Assembly (NCBI GenBank): GCA_026724425.1 | Contig: JAIUCV010000011.1 | Span: 12,297,501 to 12,361,500 of the forward strand | From: Erythrophleum ivorense | Taxonomy: Eukaryota; Streptophyta; Magnoliopsida; Fabales; Fabaceae | Length of the DNA: 64,000 nucleotides | Direction of reading: 5' to 3' | Shown here: piece after piece, positions 57,051 through 64,000 of the stretch | Position numbering within the stretch: the first letter of the stretch is position 1 | How the letters are laid out: every line of letters starts with the position of its first letter | Position numbers and translations under genes: made by a program | The notes under the pieces: model-generated | Told to the model about the DNA's origin: nothing | Databases searched by the model: none | What the model saw: only the letters and a program-made list of their open reading frames with translations

Positions 57051-59500
57051 TTATTCTATTCTTGTCTATATGTATTAAATTGAGAATATTCAAGATTTTA
57101 ATATTGCAAAATAATATCAAACATCACACTCAACCGGCTGCGGAAGAACACTACACTAGTAACTAGTGAAGCCAACGCTTTCACCTATCCCTATAAGTAG
57201 AGCTACTTCATTCCTCTAAGGGAAGTGAACACTAAAAGGCATTAGACCCAGAGAAACAACACCTAGTTAACACAAACCAAAAGTCATTAAACCCATGATA
57301 CATTTAAATTCCGTGACCAAACAACATTAAAAATAAACTGACAATGAAGGAAATCCAAGATGGGGAGATAACATTCAAATGCCCAGGAGAAATGGAATGA
57401 AACTAAAGAGAATCGAGATAATAACCTAATAAATCATTGCAATCAAATAAAAAGTAACTTATTCTGGGTTTGGAACAGAAAAAGGAATCAAAACTTGTGT
57501 TGTGGCCAAATAAAAATAGAGCAACACCTGAAACAACCCATTTCATTCCAACAAAGAAAGTGTTTAAGAAATAAAAGGACATGACAATCCCAGAGACAGA
57601 AAGAGATGACGATCATCAAAACAAAGAAAGTTTTTAGAAATTTCACCCTGGTCGAGGGCTAGTGTTGTCGAAAAGAAAAGAGAAAGGGGTGACCAACGAT
57701 GCAAAATTAGGGCCAACGTCTTCTTTGGAGTCCTAAGCTTCTTGTTTGAAGGTGTGTGGTATGTGTTTTCAAAATGAAAAAGAGCACTCTGTTTTTCGAA
57801 AGCCAGGAGGAAGAAATAGGACTCTATTGTCTTATTTTTGGCTGGTGAAAGAAAAATGGTTATGCTTGATTGCTTCCAACCAAGTTAAGAAAGGTGCGTG
57901 TGTATGTGCATTTACCCAAAAGATTACTTCCATTCGATATTACAACATAAAATACGATTTGAAAAAAAAAAGAAAGGTAAAATAATAAATGTAAAATTGG
58001 TGGGATAAAATGAGAAATAAAATAATAAATTATGGACAAAGTCTATTATTTTGTGTCATGCTTCTTGCACTCAAGGACATGTTTCTAGTGATATCTTATC
58101 AAACTGTTATTTGAGTTTGTTATGATGGCTTGTTGTTGAAAACTATATGTTTGTGAATATTTCATTCCCTTCTTAAATAAATTTGAACAAATAAAGACTC
58201 CAAAAAACATGAAATATACTTTATTAATCCATAATTTTAATAGTGTATTGATGCAAAAAAATTTATAAACACTGCTCGCACATAAACTTTTGTCCATATT
58301 CCTTCTTATTTAATAATAAAAATTCTTACATACACAAAATATATATTAGATGGATGATTTTTACTTTTATTTGGCTCACTTATGATGAATGATGAATGTT
58401 TTCCCGTGGAGAACGCTGTTCAACTCTTTTGAGCAATTTCTGAGTTATATCTAGCCTTACTTCATGAGAGAATGAATATGAACAAAGTCAATCAATTTGT
58501 GATTATGAAGCAGAGAAACTTCTAAGAGTTAAATTACTAACCAATTTGTGACTAATAATCATAACTGTAATGAAGCATCGCTTGTTACATAGCTGATTCT
58601 TGAAAAAGGTTCACAACAAAAATATACCAGAAACATATATGCAAATTAATATATATATATATATATGAGGTGATAATCATTAATATTTTGCATATAATAT
58701 ATCAAGGCGCCTACTTTACTTCTTAATACTATAAACTTCTCTATTACCTATTATGCTGGGAGACCCATTATCCAAAGCAAGACTACGCCAAAAAGGTTAA
58801 CCCAAAAAATAATGGACCAGAATCCTGAAGTCGAGTATACTGCCAATTTTTTCTAATGTGAGAAGAGAGCAGGTTTTGTAAATTAAAAAAAAAAAGAATA
58901 TTTTGAAAAAAAATAAAAGGAAATGTAAGAGACACTTTGGAAACTTCAAATAATATTTTCAAAAATACAATATTTTATTTAGAAATTTCAAATAATTTAG
59001 CCACTAAATTATATTTTTCAAAAGTAGATAATTTCAAATTCTTCACTTTCACTTAAAAAAATTGAATTTAATATGGATAAAATGGTTTGGTGACACAAAT
59101 ATCCTTGAAAAAACTTAAATAACTTAAAATTACGGTCAATATAACAACAACTGATAGTTTACCACCCCGATACAAGTGGGTTGAGTTTTTAAAACGTATG
59201 TTCAAAGGCCAAAAAAAAAAAAGTCTAAACAATGATGATCGGATCACCTTGGTGCCGTGGTCCCCAACTAAAATGCTATGTGGCTTCTTTGCTGCTGTCA
59301 AACTGGAAGGGAAGAATTGATCATGAGGTGGTGTCTAGGCCTACTTTTCTTTTTTAATGGCATTTTAGGTGGGGCAATGGATGTGTTATTCACAATCGGG
59401 ATGGATGCTACATTGAAGCTTTGGACAACATGAAACTCTTCAGTTGGAAGCCTATAATTAGCAATTTCAGAAGCACACAGTTTTGCAAAACTTTTCATTA
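57010..59500 (-). repeat. Dispersed repeat R, copy 2, inverted
   Basis: The reverse complement aligns with 50,961-52,595 plus 55,399-56,270 and with 61,967-64,000. It is continuous, about 2.5 kb, and shows the unit without the solo LTR. Shared texts include the CCAAAAAACATGAAATATAC tract near 58,199 and TTGATCATGAGGTGGTGTCT near 59,316. A peptide-like text on the minus strand at 59,300-59,500 (KLCASEIANYRLPTEEF) is partly preserved in copies 1 and 3 but broken by stops, so it is not called a gene. Confidence 0.82.
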
Positions 59501-59504
59501 TCAT

Positions 59505-59740
59505 ATAGTGTGTTGTTAAAATTGTTAACGATGTTCTAAAGTACCATTCAAACCGTTGAAACAATCTAAAATACCATTCAAATTGTTGAAACAATCTAAA
59601 TAAGATTTTGTTAGTCCGCTTAGAGTTTAGAAGGGTAATTGAACATAGTTATCGGATGGACTTCCCTCCAGTAATTGTTTTATAAAAAGAGATCATCGAC
59701 TTGTAAGTTATTGTTTTAACTAGAACAATTTTACAAACCA
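59505..59740 (+). repeat. Segment shared with the arms of palindrome 2
   Basis: Aligns with 49,297-49,490 (direct) and with 50,780-50,955 (inverted), e.g. GAACATAGTTATCGGATGGA and CCCTCCAGTAATTGTTTTAT. It contains a doubled ~30-bp piece (ACCATTCAAACCGTTGAAAC and its variant). It joins repeat R copy 2 in the same arrangement as palindrome 2 joins copy 1. Confidence 0.75.
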
Positions 59741-60201
59741 TTTATTGTCGTTCTTAAAATTTGGAAATGTCAATATTTTAGATGGATTTAAAACATTATA
59801 TGTATTTTGCTATTTTACTTTGCCATGAAAAATAAAATGCATGATTACGCATTTTATTATTTTTTTTTTCTCTTCTCATCTTTTTTCTTTAACAGTACTT
59901 AACTACCTATTGTCATATTAAAAATTTTCAGATTTCCAAAAAAATTGAAAGAAACTTTTTAAGGATTTGACAAGAAAAAAAATAATCCTCCTAAAATGAA
60001 GCAAATGAATAAGTGAGACTATTTTATACTTCTAATACAGTAAATACATGTGATTTACAATTGATCAAATAAATATTTGATTCATCATTAAACAAAGAAT
60101 AAAAATAAAATTAATTTTTTAAACAAAATTAATTAAATTATTTTATTACACTTCTTGTATGATTCAAATTTTAAATTATATAAACTATGTTACACACTAA
60201 G
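59741..60201. other. No gene recognised
   Basis: AT-rich sequence between a repeat R flank and a gene fragment; nothing assignable. Confidence 0.5.
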
Positions 60202-60360
60202 AAAACGGTTTCAGGGACTGTAAATTTTTCATTGTGGGAAGGATTCAATGCCAGCAAATGTGGAGTAGCACTCTTTGTTCAAAACAACTCTCATCAAATA
60301 TTTGGCTCACAGAGTTTTAAGCTGCCAGATGACATACGATTAATTGATTTTGTGGATTGA
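60202..60360 (+). pseudogene. 3' end of an unidentified gene, copy C
   Basis: 52 open codons to a TGA at 60,358, starting KTVSGTVNFSLWEGFNASKC and ending DIRLIDFVD. It is the same coding sequence as the minus-strand fragment at 37,570-37,690 (KKTVFGTINFSL-stop-QGFNN) but keeps TGG at the stop position and has the full C-terminus. No upstream exon was found in the preceding 450 bp. It sits between inverted copies of repeat R. The family was not recognised. Confidence 0.6.
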
Positions 60361-61966
60361 TTTTATGTGTTATATTTTGTTATATCATGTTCTGCTCCAT
60401 TGTTAGGTTATAATATATGTACAGGATGTGTTCTGTTTTCAGATATCTTTTTCTTTTCTTTTCAACTTTTTATTCTTTGCTCTTTCTTACCATTTTCTTA
60501 CTATTGATTTATTGCATCTATAACTAGTGGATGGATACGTTTAAAGCAGTGGCGTGCTTATTTTTATTGGATTCAAAATTCAACCCTCTGCTGAATTCTT
60601 TTCTTCCCGTGAAAATCTTAATCCTATATCCCGCCATTGCTATATTGATGCACAAAAATTAAGATAATAACACGAATAAATATATTATTCAAACAAAATT
60701 GATTCATAAGCTGATGAGGACCTCACTCTAATTTTAATATTTAAATAATAGATATCCAATAATCATATTAAATATAATTTCAAATAATTGAATTTTTAAT
60801 TTTAATCCAACATGAACCACTATGTTATAGAAGTTTTAATGCTATGTCAAGAATTATTTCAATTAAAAAATTTAACTGTTAAAAAAAATTATTATGATCT
60901 CTTGATAGTTTTTGGATGGCTGGAAATAAAAGCAGAAGATGGTGTAGACAATTTCTTAGCCTGCGCATAGGATATGAGATTCTCACAGCATAGTTCCACC
61001 TGCAAACTTCTAAGTGGTCTCTTTCAATGCTTCCATTGATAAACTAAAGCGAAGTTATGTAAGAGAATATGGAGTACAAAACCAGAGGCATTTTTGGCAG
61101 AAAGAGTAAAAGAAGGAAGCATAATCAGGAGCGCTTGCGCTTGCACCAATGGTTTCGAGGACAATTTCCCCGTATTAGCTGTAGACTATAAACACGAGGA
61201 GTTCCTTATAATTAATAAGTAAGAAAATAATATGTAAAATACTTATCAATATTATGATGAAAGGGGAAAATGTAAGTATTAGAGTTATGTAAATAATATT
61301 TCTAAATCACACTAAGAAAAGGTTATGGACCGCTTATAAGACATGAAAGATTGTGAAAAGGAAGTAAAGATCATCGAAAAACCTTTTATTAATTAGTAAA
61401 ATTATGGTTACACATTAGGCCAAACAGAACTTTTATATATGTATATATATATCCTACTGATTAAGAACAAAAATCACCTAGTGTATGTTTCCTTTGCTAT
61501 AATAAGAATGTATTTTTTTATATAATTTGTATAATATATATTATATCTCTATAATTATTATTCTATCTATTAAATTATTATTTTAACTATTAAATTATTT
61601 TTTAAAAAATAAAAAAACAAAAATTATTTTCAATTCTATTTATCTATTTTTTATATTCTCTCTCCTTTTACACGGTATAAGCAAACATATTCAATGTTAT
61701 TATCAATTTTCTACAATAAAAGTATAAAGAGTAACAGGTAAAGTAATACACAGTACCGTAAAAGTGTACAATTTTGAAAATGTTAATTTTGAATAAAAAA
61801 TATAATAATTAATGTTATAATTTAGTGATGAAAAGCTACTAGATGTGATTTAGTTGTAGTTTAATTGTGAGGAATTTGAGTAGTGAAGAAGAGGCGTTAA
61901 GTTCAAACTCTTACTCTATCATGTGTTGAATTTTTTGGTTCAAACCGAGTTTCCTTTTTTTTTTTT
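60361..61966. other. No gene recognised
   Basis: AT-rich sequence. 60,930-61,190 is slightly more GC-rich and, like 21,745-21,960, contains a TTTGGCAGAAAGA-type segment, but similarity is weak. A TA tract lies at 61,434-61,452. Confidence 0.5.
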
Positions 61967-64000
61967 TCCAATTGTGAATAACACATCCCCACCTAAAATG
62001 CCATTAGAAAGGAAAAGTAGGCCTAGACACCACCTCATGATCAATTCTTCCATTCTAGTTTTACAGCAGCAAAGCAGCCACATAGCATTTTACTAGGGAA
62101 CCACAGCACTAAGGTGATCTAATCATCATTGTTCAGATTTTTTTTTTTATTTTTTGGCCTTTGGACATACGTTTTGAAAATTCAACCCACTTGTATCGAG
62201 GTGGTAAACTATCATTTGTTGTTATATTGACCGTAATTTTAAGTTATTTAAGTTTTTTCAAAAATATTTGTGTCACCAAACTATTTTATCCATATTAAAT
62301 TCAATTTTTTAAGTGAAAGTGAAAAATTTGAAATTATCTTCTTTTGAAAAATATAATTCAATGGCTAAATTATTTGAAATTTCTAAATAAAATATTTGTA
62401 TTTTCAAAAATTTTATTTGAAATTTTCAAAGTGTCTCTTACCTTTCCTTTTATTTTTTCAAAATATTATTATTTTTTTATTGACAAAACCTGCCCTCTTC
62501 TCACACTAGAAAAAATTGGCAACATACTCGACTTCAAGATTCTGATCCATTATCTTTTGGGTTAACCTTTTTGGCATAGTCTTGCTTTGGATAATGGGTT
62601 TCGCAACAGAATAGGTAATAGAGAATTTTATAGTATTAAAAAATAAGTAGGCGTCTTGATATATTATATGCAAAATATTAATGATTATCACCTCATATAT
62701 ATATATAATTTTTAATTTGCAGATATATTTCTGGTATATTTTTGTTGTGAACCTTTTCCAAGAATCAGCTATGTAACAAGCGATACTTCATTGCAGTTAT
62801 GATTATTAGTCACAAATTGGTTAGTAATTTAACTCTTAGAAGTTTCTTTGCTTCATAATTACAAATTGATTGACTTGGTTCATATTCATTCTCTCATAAA
62901 GTAAGGCTGGATATAGCTTAGAAATTGCTCAAAAAAGTTGAACAGCATTCTCCACGGGAAAACATTCATCATTCATCATAAGTGAGCCAAATAAAAGTAA
63001 AAATCATCCATCTAATATATATTTCGTGCATGTAAGAATTTTCATTATTAAATAAGAGGGAATATGGACAGAAGTTTATGTGCGAGCAGTGTTTATAAAA
63101 TTTTTTTGCATCAATACACTATTAAAATTATGGATTAATAAAGTATATTTCATGCTTTTTGGAGTCTTTATTTGTTCAAGTTTATTTAAGAAGAAAATGA
63201 ATTATTCACAAACATATAGTTTTCAGCAACAAGCCATCATAACAAACTTAAATAACAGTTTGATAAGAAGATATCACTAGAAACATGTCCCTGAGTGCAG
63301 GAAGTATGACACAAAAATAATAGAGACTTTGTTCATAATTTTTTATTTTATTTCTCATTTTATCTCACTAATTTTACTTTTAATGTTTTACCTTTCTTTT
63401 CTTTTTTTTTCTTTCAAATCTTATTTTATGTTGTAGTTTTATGTTGTAATATCGAAGGGAGGTGATCTTTTGGGTAAATGCACACACACACACCTTTCTT
63501 AATTCGGTTGGGAGCGATCGAGCATAACCATTTTCCTTTCACTAGCCAAAAGTAAGACAACAGAGTCCCATTTCTTCCTCCTGGCCTTCAAAAAACAGAG
63601 TGCTCTTTTTCCTCTTGAAAACACATACTACACACCTTCAAACAAAAAGCTTGAGACTCCAAAGAAGACGTTGGCCCTACTTTGCTTCGTTGGTCGCCCC
63701 TTTCTCTTTTCTTTTCTGCAGCACTAGCTCTCGGCTATCTCTCAGCCAGGGTAAAATTTCTAAAAGCTTTTTGTTTTGATGATCGTTATCTCTTTCTGTC
63801 TCTGGGATTGTCATGTCTTTTTATTTTTTAAACACTTTCTTTGTTGGAATGAAATAGGTTGTTTCAAGTGTTGCTCTGTTTTTATTTGGCCACAACACAA
63901 GTTTTAATTCCTTTTCCCGCTCGAAACCCAGAATAGGTTACTTTTTATTTGATTGGAATGATTTATTAGGTTATTATCTCAATTCTCTTTAGTTTCATCC
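61967..64000 (+). repeat. Dispersed repeat R, copy 3 (runs off the window)
   Basis: Direct copy of 51,044-52,595 plus 55,399 onward and inverted partner of 57,200-59,420. The junction corresponding to the solo LTR site of copy 1 is intact near 63,505-63,515. Contains a CA run at 63,479-63,494. The plus-strand frame 63,080-63,280 has a counterpart in copy 2 but not in copy 1, so it is not called a gene. Confidence 0.82.

Noticed and set aside
58085..58297. 70-codon frame conserved in repeat R copies 2 and 3 (also 63,080-63,280)
   Set aside because: The third copy (near 52,200-52,350) is broken, the composition is that of translated AT-rich repeat, and no domain is visible. Similarity is explained by the repeat itself.
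59068..59594. Two consecutive minus-strand frames in repeat R copy 2
   Set aside because: The same text is interrupted by several stops in copies 1 and 3 and no family was recognised. Possibly a relic of coding sequence, but not supportable as a gene.
1..64000. CRISPR arrays, bacterial operons, rRNA or tRNA genes
   Set aside because: No regularly spaced identical repeats with unique spacers, no rRNA or tRNA sequence seen, and the gene structures (introns, LTR and hAT elements, NLR) are those of a plant nuclear genome.

Overview
This is plant nuclear DNA, almost certainly from a eudicot. It is AT-rich and intron-bearing, and it is crowded with plant-type transposable elements: a Ty3/gypsy chromovirus, plant hAT families, Mutator/FAR1-like sequences and MITEs. 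It also carries a CC-NB-ARC-LRR resistance gene with a BED zinc finger. No species can be named from sequence alone.

Layout. (1) 1-12,671: a minus-strand Ty3/gypsy element of the chromodomain type. Its 3' LTR is cut by the window edge and its 5' LTR (6,293-12,671) is split by a hAT transposon (about 7,080-11,024). All its coding parts are broken. (2) 12,672-20,255: the one substantial host gene, on the minus strand. It has an intact NB-ARC-LRR exon (14,278-16,793), two upstream linker/CC exons, a run of exons resembling a Ulp1/C48 SUMO-protease-like domain, and a BED-finger exon. The BED exon and first C48 exon join in phase, which suggests one BED-C48-NLR transcription unit, but the C48 part has a frameshift and a stop. 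(3) 20,381-24,394: a Mutator-type MITE with a 9-bp target duplication, upstream DNA, and a non-autonomous element. (4) 24,590-28,664: a decayed hAT transposase of the ZMYM1/TTF type, interrupted by a 2.43-kb solo gypsy LTR with a perfect 5-bp target duplication. (5) 28,665-37,570: mostly gene-free DNA with a small MITE and a broken FAR1/MULE transposase gene (33,140-35,137). (6) 37,570-40,175: a second, truncated copy of the resistance-gene 3' part and its downstream flank. (7) 40,175-44,420: rearranged direct and inverted repeats, then a previously unlabelled ~80-bp degenerate minisatellite. (8) 47,144-64,000: a region built from large inverted repeats. There are two palindromes (47,144-48,992; 49,287-50,960) and a ~2.5-kb unit present three times in alternating orientation, one copy split by a 2.8-kb solo LTR. 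Among them lie degraded BED and CC exons of the resistance-gene family and a fragment of an unidentified gene.

How it fits together. A BED-NLR locus was duplicated and then eroded by nested transposition; the right 17 kb holds fragments of at least one further family member inside inverted repeats. The most interesting points are the candidate BED-C48-NLR architecture and the inverted BED-exon copies, which could form double-stranded RNA matching the resistance-gene family. Function and expression are inferred; only the sequence structure is seen directly.
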